A DNA stretch of 64,000 bases from NCBI GenBank assembly GCA_963801195.1, contig CAWDDX010000007.1, forward strand, positions 1 through 64,000, given 5' to 3'. This document shows positions 8,873 through 19,021 of the stretch, in pieces. The notes beneath the pieces are model-generated. The model was given only the letters and a program-made list of their open reading frames with translations, did not search any database and had not been told where the DNA came from. This stretch comes from SZUA-36 sp963801195. Its GTDB lineage: Bacteria; Pseudomonadota; Gammaproteobacteria; Xanthomonadales; SZUA-36. The position numbers and the translations under genes are program-made. Numbering within the stretch: position 1 is the stretch's first letter; every line of letters begins with the position of its first letter.

Positions 8873-10051
8873 ATGAATTTCCATGAATACCAGGCGAAAG
8901 AATTGTTCGCCAGTTACGGAGTACCGGTCCCGGGTGGCGACGTCGCGCGCACGCCCGCCGAGGCAGTCGTGGCGGCGCAGGGTCTTGGCGGCCATGTATG
9001 GGTCGTTAAAGCACAGGTCCACGCGGGTGGCCGCGGCAAAGCCGGCGGTGTCAAGCTGGTCAAGACGCTCGACGATGTCAGGGCCGAAGCCAACCGTATG
9101 CTGAACATGAAAATCAGCACCTACCAGACCGGTGGTCTGGCTTTGCCGGTGGATTCAGTGCTGATCGCCGAGGCGACGGAAATTGAAACCGAACTCTATC
9201 TTTCCATTTTGATCGACCGGGTCAACCGTTGCGTCACGTTCATGGGCTCTGCATCGGGCGGTATGGACATCGAGAAAGTCGCCGCTACCGAGCCGGAAAA
9301 AATTGTCACGGTCAAGGTGGACAACACGGCAGGCTTTCAGAATTACCAGGGCCGCCAGATGGGTTTTGGCATGGGGCTTTCCGCCAAGCATGTCGGACAA
9401 CTGACCAAGATGATGGCAGCGCTTTACAAATTGTTCATCGATAAAGACCTCAGCCTGCTGGAAGTCAACCCGCTGGTCATCGACGGCAATGACAACCTGG
9501 TGGCGCTGGATGCCAAGATCAACGCGGATGACAACGCCCTGTTCAGACACAAGGACCTGGCGGCGATGCGCGATGAGGCGCAGGAAGACCCGACCGAGGT
9601 GGCCGCCAGCCGTCACGGTCTGAACTACATCACGCTCGACGGCAACATCGCCTGCATGGTGAACGGCGCGGGGCTTGCCATGGCGACCATGGACGTGGTC
9701 AAGCTCAACGGCGGCGAACCGGCCAACTTCCTCGATGTTGGCGGCGGCACCACGGCGGAACGCGTCAAAGAAGCCTTTAAAATCATCCTGACCGGTGAAA
9801 ACGTCACGGCCATCCTGGTGAATATTTTCGGCGGCATCGTGCGTTGCGACCTGATCGCCCAGGGCATCATAGCAGCGGTACAGGAAGTCGGTGTGAGCGT
9901 ACCGGTGGTCGTCCGTCTGGAAGGAACACTGGTGGATGAAGGCAGGCGGCTACTGGCCGAAAGTGGTCTTGCAATCATATCCGCAAGCGATTTGAATGAC
10001 GCCGCAAAGAAAGCCGTTGCGGCAGCGAATGAAAGTGAGGTGGCCAAATGA
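8873..10051 (+). CDS. sucC: Succinyl-CoA synthetase beta subunit (ADP-forming)
   Basis: With SucD this makes the TCA-cycle enzyme that interconverts succinyl-CoA and succinate with substrate-level phosphorylation. The 392-residue protein starts with the family signature MNFHEYQAKELFASYGV, has an ATP-grasp domain (about 1-240; HAGGRGKAGGV is the ATP-binding loop) and a CoA-ligase domain (about 250-390; FLDVGGG, NIFGGIVRCD). GAAGGAG stands 6 nt before the ATG. Its stop overlaps the sucD start by 4 bp (ATGA), indicating translational coupling. Confidence 0.98.
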   Translation: MNFHEYQAKELFASYGVPVPGGDVARTPAEAVVAAQGLGGHVWVVKAQVHAGGRGKAGGVKLVKTLDDVRAEANRMLNMKISTYQTGGLALPVDSVLIAEATEIETELYLSILIDRVNRCVTFMGSASGGMDIEKVAATEPEKIVTVKVDNTAGFQNYQGRQMGFGMGLSAKHVGQLTKMMAALYKLFIDKDLSLLEVNPLVIDGNDNLVALDAKINADDNALFRHKDLAAMRDEAQEDPTEVAASRHGLNYITLDGNIACMVNGAGLAMATMDVVKLNGGEPANFLDVGGGTTAERVKEAFKIILTGENVTAILVNIFGGIVRCDLIAQGIIAAVQEVGVSVPVVVRLEGTLVDEGRRLLAESGLAIISASDLNDAAKKAVAAANESEVAK

Positions 10052-10917
10052 GCGTTTTGATCAACAAGGACACAAAAGTAATTTGCCAGGGGTTTACAGG
10101 TAGCCAGGGCACCTTTCATTCCGAGCAGGCGATCGAATACGGCACCAAAATCGTCGGCGGTGTCACGCCGGGTAAGGGCGGTCAGACGCACCTCGATCTT
10201 CCGGTGTTCAATACCGTATCTGAAGCCGTGGCCGAGACCGGTGCCGATGCATCCGTCATTTATGTGCCACCACCGTTTGCGGCTGATGCCATCCTTGAAG
10301 CCGCCGATGCGGGAATCAGGGTTATCGTTGCGATCACCGAGGGTATCCCCGTACAGGATATGATCCGGGTCAAGGCCGTTCTGCAAAACAAGCCGGATAC
10401 CTGGCTGGTGGGCCCCAACTGCCCCGGTATCATCACCCCCGGCGAGTGCAAGATCGGCATCATGCCCGGGCGTATCCATAGCGCCGGTAAAATCGGCGTG
10501 GTCTCGCGCTCCGGTACGTTGACCTACGAGGCCGTCTACCAGACGACCCAGGCAGGATTGGGTCAAACCACGGTGATTGGTATTGGTGGCGATCCCATCC
10601 AGGGTATGAATTTCATCGACTGCCTGCGTCTGTTCCAGGACGACCCGAAGACGGAAGGCATTATCATGGTCGGTGAAATCGGCGGTTCTGCCGAGGAAGA
10701 CGCGGCTGAATTCATTACCCAATACGTGACCAAGCCGGTAGTGGCCTATATTGCCGGTGTTACAGCACCTCCGGGTAAACGCATGGGTCATGCCGGTGCG
10801 ATTATTGCAGGTGGAAAGGGCACGGCCGCGGCCAAGTTTGAGGCACTGGAAGCGGCAGGTGTGACCACCGTCCGTTCTCCGGCCGACCTCGGTAATGCAA
10901 TCCAGAAGAAACTTTAA
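10048..10917 (+). CDS. sucD: Succinyl-CoA synthetase alpha subunit
   Basis: The 289-residue partner of SucC. It has an N-terminal CoA-binding Rossmann domain (GFTGSQGTFHSEQ), the GPNCPGIITP segment and the phosphohistidine loop GHAGAIIAGG (His near residue 247), which carries the phosphate between nucleotide and succinate sites. The start overlaps sucC. A hairpin follows at 10931-10956. Confidence 0.98.
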   Translation: MSVLINKDTKVICQGFTGSQGTFHSEQAIEYGTKIVGGVTPGKGGQTHLDLPVFNTVSEAVAETGADASVIYVPPPFAADAILEAADAGIRVIVAITEGIPVQDMIRVKAVLQNKPDTWLVGPNCPGIITPGECKIGIMPGRIHSAGKIGVVSRSGTLTYEAVYQTTQAGLGQTTVIGIGGDPIQGMNFIDCLRLFQDDPKTEGIIMVGEIGGSAEEDAAEFITQYVTKPVVAYIAGVTAPPGKRMGHAGAIIAGGKGTAAAKFEALEAAGVTTVRSPADLGNAIQKKL

Positions 10918-10930
10918 AACTCAACCATGT

Positions 10931-10956
10931 AACCTGCCCGTGCTGACGGGCAGGTT
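10931..10956 (+). terminator. Hairpin after sucCD, terminator-like but without a T-run
   Basis: A perfect 11-bp stem AACCTGCCCGT / ACGGGCAGGTT with a GCTG loop lies 14 bp after the sucD stop. No T-run follows on the plus strand, so it may be an mRNA 3'-end stabiliser or a weak terminator before nadE. Confidence 0.5.
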
Positions 10957-10989
10957 AACACCCACCCATATTTCACCACTGCCGGCAAC

Positions 10990-12648
10990 ATGCTAAAAAT
11001 CGCACTGGCACAACAGGATTTCCCGGTGGGTGACATGACCGGCAACCTCGCGCGGGCGCAGCAAAGCATGGCATCTGCCATCGCCGGCGGCGCGGACCTG
11101 GTCCTGTTTCCCGAAATGGCCATCAGCGGCTACCCGCCGGAAGACCTGTTGTTGCGGCCGGGGTTTATGCGCAGTTGTCACGATGTCATGGACCAACTGG
11201 TCGCCAGTGTTCAGGGCATCGATGTCGTCATCGGCCATCCGTGGACGGTTGGTGACGAGCGCTTCAATGCGGTCAGCTGGATACGCGACGGCGTGGTGCT
11301 TGGCCGTTATTTCAAGCAGACACTGCCCAACTATGCCGTGTTTGATGAACGCCGCTACTTTTCGGCCGGTACTGAACCATTGGTGATCGAGGTCAAGGGC
11401 ACACGCATCGGTGTCATCGTCTGTGAAGACGCGTGGGTGCATGGGCCGGCTTCGGCGTCAAAGACCATCGGCGCCGAAATTTTGCTGGTACCCAATGCAT
11501 CACCGTTTCGTGACTATAAACTGGCGGCGCGTCTGGATAACCTCGCAGAACGATTGGAGGAATGCGGCTTGCCCATTGTTTACGGCAATCTCGTCGGCGG
11601 GCAGGATGAACTGGTGTTCGATGGCCGTTCCATATTGATGAACCGCAGGGGTGAATTCAGCGTCCTCGGCAATCCCTGTGAAGAGGAACTGGCGATTGCC
11701 TGTTACGCACCCGCATCGGGCGAACTGTGGTTTGAGGACTCTAGAGACAGGTCCGGCCTGGACAGGGCTGCGATCCTGCGGGCGGAAAACATTACCGCCT
11801 GTATTTACACGGTGCTGGTTCGCGGCCTCAGGGACTACATCGTGAAGAACGGCTTCACCGACGTGGTGCTGGGTTTATCCGGCGGTATCGATTCCGCCCT
11901 GACGCTGGCGCTCGCGGTCGATGCGCTCGGCGCCGATCACGTCCACGCGGTCATGATGCCCAGCCGGCATACCGCGGAGCTGAGCCATAGGCTGGCCCGC
12001 GAACAGGCCGGGCTGTTAGGGGTTGCCTACCGTGAAATCAACATCGAACCGGCCTTCGAGGCCCTGTTGCAAAGCCTCGAGGTTGCCTTCGAAGGCTGCA
12101 AGGCCGACGTTACCGAAGAAAACCTGCAGGCGCGGGTGCGTGGTGATTTGCTGATGGCTTTATCCAACAAGTTCGGCTGGATGGTGCTGGCGACGAGTAA
12201 CAAGAGTGAACTGGCAGTGGGCTACAGCACCATTTACGGTGATATGTGCGGTGGTTTTTCACCGATCAAGGATTGCCTGAAAACCCGCGTATATGAACTT
12301 TGCGCTTACCGGAATACACTATCGCCCGCCATTCCGCAGGCGGTGATCGACCGCGCGCCCTCCGCCGAACTGGCGCCGGGGCAACTGGATCAGGACAGCC
12401 TGCCGGAATATGCCCTGCTGGACCAGATCCTCTACCACTATGTCGAACAGGACTGGTCGATCGCCGAGATTGTCGATGCGGGTTTTGAAGAAGCGGTGGT
12501 ACGCCGCGTCGCGGCCATGGTGCTGATGAACGAGTACAAGCGGCGCCAGGGCGCACCCGGCGTGCGCGTGACATCAAAGGCGTTTGGCCGTGACAGACGC
12601 TACCCGATCACCTCGGGTTGGCACGAAGAGAATATCTGGAAAAGCTAA
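10990..12648 (+). CDS. nadE: Glutamine-dependent NAD+ synthetase
   Basis: It catalyses the last step of NAD synthesis, amidating deamido-NAD with ammonia channelled from glutamine. Residues 1-260 form a nitrilase-type glutaminase with Glu in FPEMAISGYPPED, Lys in FKQTLPNY and the nucleophile Cys in VIVCEDAW near residue 144. Residues 270-552 form the ATP-pyrophosphatase synthetase domain with the P-loop SGGIDSAL near 297 and the YGDMCGGFSPIKD segment. The two-domain form (552 aa) distinguishes it from the short ammonia-dependent enzyme. It is transcribed with sucCD but 72 bp downstream, beyond a hairpin. Confidence 0.97.
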   Translation: MLKIALAQQDFPVGDMTGNLARAQQSMASAIAGGADLVLFPEMAISGYPPEDLLLRPGFMRSCHDVMDQLVASVQGIDVVIGHPWTVGDERFNAVSWIRDGVVLGRYFKQTLPNYAVFDERRYFSAGTEPLVIEVKGTRIGVIVCEDAWVHGPASASKTIGAEILLVPNASPFRDYKLAARLDNLAERLEECGLPIVYGNLVGGQDELVFDGRSILMNRRGEFSVLGNPCEEELAIACYAPASGELWFEDSRDRSGLDRAAILRAENITACIYTVLVRGLRDYIVKNGFTDVVLGLSGGIDSALTLALAVDALGADHVHAVMMPSRHTAELSHRLAREQAGLLGVAYREINIEPAFEALLQSLEVAFEGCKADVTEENLQARVRGDLLMALSNKFGWMVLATSNKSELAVGYSTIYGDMCGGFSPIKDCLKTRVYELCAYRNTLSPAIPQAVIDRAPSAELAPGQLDQDSLPEYALLDQILYHYVEQDWSIAEIVDAGFEEAVVRRVAAMVLMNEYKRRQGAPGVRVTSKAFGRDRRYPITSGWHEENIWKS

Positions 12649-12679
12649 CCCGCAAACCCCGCCAAAACAGCCGGCTTGC

Positions 12680-13513
12680 TCAGTCTTTACCGAACGGCCA
12701 CAACCAGTGCCAGAAACCCTTTTTGTCACCACCGGTGAGATACGGGTGATCGGGGTAATTCAGCGCCAGGACTTTTTCCGCGTCTTCCGCGAGTTCCGGC
12801 AAACCCATTTCGGTATAACTCACCGCGAGAATCTCCAGCGCATCACCCAGTTCGGGTGAGCCGGGGTAGTTTTCAATCGCGTAACGCGCACGGGCGGCGG
12901 CGGCCACGTAGGCCTTGCGGCGCATGTAGTAACGCGCCACGTCGAGTTCGTAAAATGACAGGTTATTGCGCAGGAACACCATGCGCTGCCTCGCATCTGG
13001 CGCGTAGCGGCTGTCCGGAAACCGCCGGATCAACTCGTCGAAATCCCTGAACGACTCCCTCGCGGCGGTCTGGTCGCGATCGCGTACACGCGACGGCATC
13101 ATGCGTTCCATGAAACCCACACGTTGTTCGTAATTGGTCAACCCGCGTATGTAATATGCGTAATCCACATTGGGGTGACTGGGGTAGGTGCGGATAAAAC
13201 GGTCGGCGGTCGATAACGCCGCTTCCGGGTTGCCAGCCTTGTGATAGGCGTAGGCGAGTTCCAGCTGGGCCTGCTCGGAATAACGTCCAAAGGGATAACG
13301 CGTGGATAGCTGCTGGTATCCGCGAATGGCCCGGCCCCAGTTTTGCGAAGTGAGGTAGCCTTTGGCTGTTTCATACATCTCTTCCGCGGAGCGGTTTTCC
13401 TCGGAATACTTGTCTTTTTTGCAGCCTGACACCGTCACCAGCATCAGTGCGATGGCGATACAGGTGAGTAATCTCAAAAAGACAGCGTACTTGTGGGAAG
13501 AGGATGACAACAT
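12680..13513 (-). CDS. bamD: BamD, outer-membrane assembly lipoprotein
   Basis: BamD is the essential TPR lipoprotein of the BAM complex that folds beta-barrels into the outer membrane. The ATG at 13513 gives a 277-residue precursor with a hydrophobic signal and lipobox VSGC; the longer frame from 13636 would bury this signal and is rejected. About five TPR-like repeats follow (for example AKGYLTSQNWGRAIRGYQQL). It is divergent from rluD, a widely conserved gammaproteobacterial arrangement, with 109 bp between the starts for both promoters. Confidence 0.95.
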   Translation of the reverse strand: MLSSSSHKYAVFLRLLTCIAIALMLVTVSGCKKDKYSEENRSAEEMYETAKGYLTSQNWGRAIRGYQQLSTRYPFGRYSEQAQLELAYAYHKAGNPEAALSTADRFIRTYPSHPNVDYAYYIRGLTNYEQRVGFMERMMPSRVRDRDQTAARESFRDFDELIRRFPDSRYAPDARQRMVFLRNNLSFYELDVARYYMRRKAYVAAAARARYAIENYPGSPELGDALEILAVSYTEMGLPELAEDAEKVLALNYPDHPYLTGGDKKGFWHWLWPFGKD

Positions 13514-13622
13514 TATTTGGCCAGGCAAATTACAGAGGGCGGAATGATAGCGAAAATGACAGATTAAAACCATAGAATACAGCCATGCGATAATACCACG
13601 AAGCAGCACCGGATTTTGAGCA

Positions 13623-14579
13623 ATGTCCAGGCACATCAGTTTATGTCAGCAGGTCACCGAAAAATCAGCCGGTTCACGGCTGGACCAGGCCGCTGTTGAA
13701 CTGTTCCCGGATTTCTCCCGCGGGCGTCTGCAGCAGTGGATCAAGCTGGGCGAGTTGACCGTCGACGGCAAGCGCGCCAAACCCAGCAGCCGCGTGCTCG
13801 GGGGTGAAAAACTTGCCATCGAAGCGCAGCTGGTTGCCGAGGGTGAGGTCGAACCCGAGGACATTCCGCTCGACATCGTTTTTTCGGACGAACATCTATT
13901 GGTGCTGAACAAGCCGGCCGGCCTCGTGGTCCACCCTGCGGCGGGCAACTGGGAGGGGACATTGCAAAATGCCCTGTTGAATTTCGACGCGGATCTCGAC
14001 ACCCTGCCGCGCTCCGGTATCGTCCACCGCCTGGACAAGGACACCAGCGGTGTCATGGTGGTCGCCCGCAGCCTGGAGGCGCATGCCAGCCTGGTCAACC
14101 AGTTGCAAACCCGCAGCATGAGCCGGGTTTACGAGGCGGTGGTAAAGGGTGACATCCCCGCCAGCGGAACCATCAGCGCCAATATCGACCGCAACCCGCG
14201 TAATCGCAAAAAAATGGCGGTCAGGGAAAGCGGCAGAACGGCGACCAGCCATTACCGCTTGATACAGCGCCTTCCCGGGACCAGCCACGTCGAGGTATCA
14301 CTGGAATCGGGCCGCACCCACCAGATACGCGTCCACATGACCCATTTGGGCTACCCCATCGTCGGTGACCCGCTGTATGGCCGTGGACAGATCAGGCAAA
14401 AGGGTTTGCCAGCGGCGGCCATCGATGCGGTCAACGGGTTTGCACGCCAGGCGCTGCATGCCCGCACCTTGAAACTGATCCACCCCGAAAGCGGTGAGCC
14501 GTGCGAATTCCATGTGCCGCTGGCCGATGACATGCAAGACCTGATCACGACGCTCAAACGGTCGATGACCGATGGCTGA
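13623..14579 (+). CDS. rluD: 23S rRNA pseudouridine synthase RluD
   Basis: It makes pseudouridines at helix 69 of 23S rRNA (positions 1911, 1915 and 1917 in E. coli numbering). The N-terminal S4 RNA-binding domain spans about residues 15-80. The catalytic domain carries HRLDKDTSG with the nucleophilic Asp near residue 139, plus SGRTHQIRVH. Length (318 aa) is normal. The 3' end overlaps pgeF by 8 bp, so the two are translationally coupled. Confidence 0.95.
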   Translation: MSRHISLCQQVTEKSAGSRLDQAAVELFPDFSRGRLQQWIKLGELTVDGKRAKPSSRVLGGEKLAIEAQLVAEGEVEPEDIPLDIVFSDEHLLVLNKPAGLVVHPAAGNWEGTLQNALLNFDADLDTLPRSGIVHRLDKDTSGVMVVARSLEAHASLVNQLQTRSMSRVYEAVVKGDIPASGTISANIDRNPRNRKKMAVRESGRTATSHYRLIQRLPGTSHVEVSLESGRTHQIRVHMTHLGYPIVGDPLYGRGQIRQKGLPAAAIDAVNGFARQALHARTLKLIHPESGEPCEFHVPLADDMQDLITTLKRSMTDG

Positions 14580-15312
14580 GTTACCCGAAATCGAATTGAT
14601 AAAGCCGGATTGGGACGCGCCGCCCAATGTCCACGGGTTTACAACAACACGCAACAGCGGGTTTAGCCAGGGTCCGTGGAGCAGTCTGAACCTCGGCAAA
14701 AGTTGCGGTGACAACCCGGAACACGTCGAACAAAACCGGTGTCTTTTATCGGGTTTGCTGCCCGGCGAGCCACGCTGGCTCAGCCAGGTTCATGGTACAG
14801 CGGCGATAGCCTGGGACCAGGCCGGCGCGCCCGGCATCAAGGCGGATGCCATCTTCAGCCACCGGGCAGGGCAGGTGTGTGCCGTGCAGACCGCGGATTG
14901 CCTGCCGGTGCTTTTTTGCGACCGGGCCGGAACACGTGTCGCCGCCGCACACGCGGGCTGGCGGGGGCTTGCCGCCGGTGTCCTCGAAGCGACGGTCACA
15001 GCGATGGGGTGCAAACCGGATAATTTGATGGCCTGGCTGGGGCCGGCCATCGGCCCGGGGGCTTTTGAAGTAGGTAAGGACGTTTATGATGCGTTTGTTG
15101 ACCTGAACGCAGAAAACGTCATCGCGTTCAAACCGCACCGCGACCGCTGGCTGGCCGATCTTTACCAGCTTGCGAGGCTGGCGCTGACCCGGGTGGGGGT
15201 TGGGCACGTATCGGGCGGATCTTGTTGCACCTATTCTGAGCCCGAGAAATTTTACTCGTACCGGCGGGATGGGGTTACGGGAAGGATGGTTAGCGTGGTC
15301 TGGATAGGTTAA
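14572..15312 (+). CDS. pgeF: PgeF / YfiH family laccase-domain protein (peptidoglycan editing factor)
   Basis: A 246-residue member of the multicopper-polyphenol-oxidase-like family. In E. coli, PgeF keeps L-Ala at position 1 of the peptidoglycan stem peptide by removing wrongly added L-Ser; older names are purine nucleoside phosphorylase or polyphenol oxidase. Family motifs are QVHG, TADCLPVLFCD, HAGWRG and GPAIGPGAFEVG; the metal-binding His/Cys residues are present. It overlaps rluD, the usual partner. Confidence 0.93.
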   Translation: MAELPEIELIKPDWDAPPNVHGFTTTRNSGFSQGPWSSLNLGKSCGDNPEHVEQNRCLLSGLLPGEPRWLSQVHGTAAIAWDQAGAPGIKADAIFSHRAGQVCAVQTADCLPVLFCDRAGTRVAAAHAGWRGLAAGVLEATVTAMGCKPDNLMAWLGPAIGPGAFEVGKDVYDAFVDLNAENVIAFKPHRDRWLADLYQLARLALTRVGVGHVSGGSCCTYSEPEKFYSYRRDGVTGRMVSVVWIG

Positions 15313-15384
15313 TCAAACCATGTATTCGCAGCTCAACCAATCGGAGTCAGTTGATGCCATTTTCGTTATCACCATGGTAAGGTT

Positions 15385-17145
15385 TTATTGGAATATTTTG
15401 TCGCAAAAACTAGGCAATTTATCATTTGCCGGCGTTTTATCTTCACTTTCTTCGCGAGTCTCCAACCAGTTCAACCAGGTACCGGCATCATCACCTAACG
15501 TCGAATTTGGATCTATTCTGTTAAAAAGTTCACTGGACTCGGCGAACATATTTAAATGTGCAAAGATCCAGCCAATATTGTATTGGAGGCAATACTGGTT
15601 CACTTTCAATTTTGGATTGGCTTCTGCAGCCGAACCCAGTTTTAAATGGAGGTTTAAAGCCTCTTCATATTGACCCATTTGTAAATCAGAAAGTGCAAGC
15701 CAGGCGATTGGCCTAATATCACGGGGATTTAACTCTCCAGCTTTTTTGAAATAAAAGCCGGCCTTTTCGTAGTTGCCGATATTGTAATAGATTCCCCCCA
15801 AATTCTTGTGTGCAAAAGCATTGGTTGGAAAATGCAATATCGTGTAACTCCAGAAGGTCTTATCGTTCTGCCAAATCTGAATTTGTTGCCTGGTTTTGCC
15901 AGCAAGCAGAAAGATTATCGGTAAGATTACCAGCCACACCAAATAATTCATTGATCGCTTTGTTTTACTCAGTGCAATAAGGATAGCAGCCCCTAAGAGG
16001 ATATAGACTGGCAAGGTCGTAAAATAGGCATAACGGTCCGCAGCACCTTGCTGACCCACCTGGATTAACCCTAAAACCGGGGAGAGCGTAACCAGGTAAA
16101 ACAACCAGGCAATCAACCACGCATGTTGGCCCTTTATCCATGCAAAAATGCATGCCAAAGTAAGACCAAGCACAGCAAGCACTGGCACAAACGTTGTCCA
16201 GGTAACGGTGTCATCCGCATTAATAAAATACGGGTAGAAAGGAACAAAATTCAAGGGTAATAAAAGCTTGGTCAGGTAAAGAATGATGCTGTTAAAAGCA
16301 TTGAGAAGTCTCAAGTCAAAAGTGGTATTTGAAAGCGCCCCCTGTTGCGCATAAATAGTGATCAATACCGAAAAAGCTGAAAGCAGGAAAAACGGAACTT
16401 TCTCTCTGAATAGCCTGCTGATGGATAGTTGCGTAATGGATTGCCTTATTGCCGGCATGAATTCAGCACGTCGAAGTGGAAATACGTCGATAAGCAGCAA
16501 CACAACGGGTAATGTGACCGCCATCGGCTTCGAAAGCAGGGCCATGACAAACATGACTAAAGTAAGTCTGAACCACCTTCGTTTTCTATTTTCACTGCAG
16601 GTAACGTACTTCACATAAGTAAGCATCGAGAGCAATAAAAATAGCTGGAAGAGCAGGTCCTTACGTTCCGCAACCCATGCAACGGATTCCACATGTTGTG
16701 GGTGGACTGCGAAAAGAAGCGCGGCGAGGAATGCTGCTATAAGTGCCGGGCTATCTTTTCGAAACGGATAGCCTGTTGAATCCCGTCTGTTAAGACCAAA
16801 AACGACAAGAATTAACACAAAGACGAGGGCACTGTTTAGGGCATGGATAATATTGTTGCTGAGGTGATATCCCCATGGGTCAAGCCCGCCATATACCTGA
16901 TAATCGATTGCCCAGGACAGCCAGGTTAACGGATGCCAATTCATAGACTCGAACGTTGAAAACATCCACATGATATGAAAGACACTCAATTTTGAGATCC
17001 AAAACTCGTGTATGTTCAGGTACTCGTTGGTATCCCAAACGAATTGGTTTTTGGTGTCTGGGTAGTACGTCCACATGGTGACAACCAATATAGTAAAAAC
17101 TGGCACCAGTATCTTTGCCACAGTCCGTATCGAGTCCTTAGTCAT
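15385..17145 (-). CDS. GT-C membrane protein with C-terminal TPRs (TMTC-like), paralogue A
   Basis: A 586-residue protein with about ten to twelve membrane helices followed by a TPR tail. The first periplasmic loop carries WDTNEYL, and the second the hallmark HVESVAWVAERKDLL, which resembles the conserved loop of TMTC O-mannosyltransferases. After residue 430 come TPR-like helices (NYEKAGFYFKKAGELNP, QYEEALNLHLKLG). GT-C proteins of this kind are thought to use polyprenol-phosphate sugars; the substrate here is unknown. It is strongly similar along its whole length to the gene at 20592-22337. It has lower GC than the flanking housekeeping genes, and no recognisable catalytic evidence beyond the loop motifs. 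Confidence 0.75.
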   Translation of the reverse strand: MTKDSIRTVAKILVPVFTILVVTMWTYYPDTKNQFVWDTNEYLNIHEFWISKLSVFHIMWMFSTFESMNWHPLTWLSWAIDYQVYGGLDPWGYHLSNNIIHALNSALVFVLILVVFGLNRRDSTGYPFRKDSPALIAAFLAALLFAVHPQHVESVAWVAERKDLLFQLFLLLSMLTYVKYVTCSENRKRRWFRLTLVMFVMALLSKPMAVTLPVVLLLIDVFPLRRAEFMPAIRQSITQLSISRLFREKVPFFLLSAFSVLITIYAQQGALSNTTFDLRLLNAFNSIILYLTKLLLPLNFVPFYPYFINADDTVTWTTFVPVLAVLGLTLACIFAWIKGQHAWLIAWLFYLVTLSPVLGLIQVGQQGAADRYAYFTTLPVYILLGAAILIALSKTKRSMNYLVWLVILPIIFLLAGKTRQQIQIWQNDKTFWSYTILHFPTNAFAHKNLGGIYYNIGNYEKAGFYFKKAGELNPRDIRPIAWLALSDLQMGQYEEALNLHLKLGSAAEANPKLKVNQYCLQYNIGWIFAHLNMFAESSELFNRIDPNSTLGDDAGTWLNWLETREESEDKTPANDKLPSFCDKIFQ

Positions 17146-17276
17146 TGACTTTCCTTGGTCCTTTAGTAGTAAAAATACATTATTTTGTAAGTCTCAAATT
17201 TAATATCCGTGCTTTCGCCAATTGGTAAGCGCCGCGCTGGGTAGGTGATACAAAGCTAGTTGAAAGGAAATCTTTA

Positions 17277-19021
17277 TCAACGATCGACCTGGTAAAAACG
17301 ACCTGTTAATTTACCCATTTTGTCGTGTAATTCCCCAAGAACTTCAAAGCCATCAAATCTCTCATTCGAGAGCAGCAAAACACTCAATGGATTTAAATCC
17401 ATCTCACTGACAATGATGTATCGAATTTCTGGGGCTGAAACCCGCAACTCAGCCGGTGTCAGTTTCAACAACTTGCTTGTCAGATTGACGTAATCAACTT
17501 CTTTTGGGGTTAGGATAAAATTATTGGAAAGAATCGGGCACTGGGTCTGGTAACGTATGAAACTTCCCCAATTCCTGTCCACAAGCAATAGGCCGGGTTG
17601 TTTTTCGCATTGCAACTTTGCAGCCTGGATGATCGGTAAACCAAAGTTGTAACGTGGTGACTCGCCGAGTTTGGGAGGGATCAATGCGTAACTCAGTGAA
17701 AAGGTGTAGGCCCCAATAATAATTGCGCTGGCAATAAAAATGTCCTTGCCCCTGGGTAATAAATGCTGAATAATTAGCAGCGGAATGATGAGCAGAAAGA
17801 TATAACCAAAATAGTGAAACCTAAATTGGGCAACCATCATTGCAAAACCAAAAAGTGATGCGATTATGACGATAAGCTTCATGTCCTTTGACTTGACGTT
17901 TGTATAATTGAAATAACGAATATCCGATGTAAATGGGTAATAGCCAGACCAGGGCAGTGTAAAAGAAGTTAAGCTGAAAAAGAGACAATAGCCCACCGAA
18001 CATCGGTTGTGTTTCCAAAAGGTTATCAAACTCTGGCAAATCCGAATGAAGGTAATGCAAACCGAATATGACTTGCATCGCAGTTGGCAGTGCCAGCAGG
18101 ACAGCCAGTGACAGCATTAGCCACATGACCTTTTGCCGCCGGTTGCATAGAGCGAGCACACCAATCGCGGTTAATAGGGCGACGTGCAAATGAAACCAGG
18201 AATGCAAATAGAATGCATATACAAAGGTCAAAAAGTAATGTGACGGTAACAGTACAAGCAGTTGTGTTACCAGCAGACTCGCCCCGAAATTAGTGGCTTT
18301 GCGCGCTGAAGGTAATGTGTGCCCGAAAAATCTTGCCAAAAACAGACCTGCCAGCACCAGAATCTGCAATAAGAACAAGCTGTTGTGGAAAGCGGTGGCG
18401 ACGGCCAGCACGATGCCTAGTGCTACCGGGATTCTCGAGGATTCGGGATGTTTCAACCACATCCCGGTCAGATATATGCTCAGCAGAAACCAGAAATGTT
18501 CCGAGGAATGATGGTCCAGTGCGCCGACGCTGAACAGTGTCAGTGTCAGTGGCGCTGCGGCGTACGCGAACATGCAGATGGCGGCTAGCCCTGGCCGTAA
18601 GATCTCCCTGGCAATCAAACCGACTAGCGTAATGCTGCCGATTAACCAGAGCAGGGGGTAAAAAGCCATGATCCTGGCAGCGCCGGACCTATCGCTGGAT
18701 AATGCACCCGCGATTACGCCACCCAGGTAGTCGTAGGCCCATGGCCATGCGATCCAGTGTCCTTCCGGATAGTGCAGGTTTGGGATCGAATGAATGTGTC
18801 GATGAAGGATCTTCGGCGATTTCGAGTATGCGCGTCGCATGGTAAAACGCATCGTTGCCCAATGGATGCACATCACCATTGACAAATACACTGGGTACTC
18901 GTGTCATTGCCAATCCAACGCCGAGGAGTATCGCTAGCATCCAGACAATGAATGTGGACGGAGGTATATCTTTATTCAAAGCCAAGGGTTGGGTTTGGAC
19001 TGGCAAATCGTCAGTTGGCAT
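17277..19021 (-). CDS. STT3-like (AglB/PglB-type) GT-C protein, interrupted by two frameshifts
   Basis: A multi-span membrane protein with features of the STT3 oligosaccharyltransferase superfamily: an acidic first loop (GNDAFYHATRIL), a second loop with GALDHHSSEHF, and a C-terminal globular part with NWGSFIRYQTQCP, comparable to the WWDYG region. The three parts lie in three frames: 19021 to about 18790, about 18790 to 17915, and about 17915 to 17277. Each junction needs a one-base change, and the two shifts do not cancel. As written, the protein would be truncated. If repaired it would be roughly 580 residues. It may transfer glycan to protein or lipid, but no sequon or acceptor is known. 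It lies between the two TPR GT-C paralogues on the same side of the island. Confidence 0.65.

Noticed and set aside
9625..10791. Open frame of 388 codons antisense to sucC and sucD
   Set aside because: It spans two confirmed genes on the other strand and resembles no protein family.
13514..13636. Upstream start for bamD
   Set aside because: It would place 41 residues before a clear lipoprotein signal peptide and overlap the divergent rluD start.
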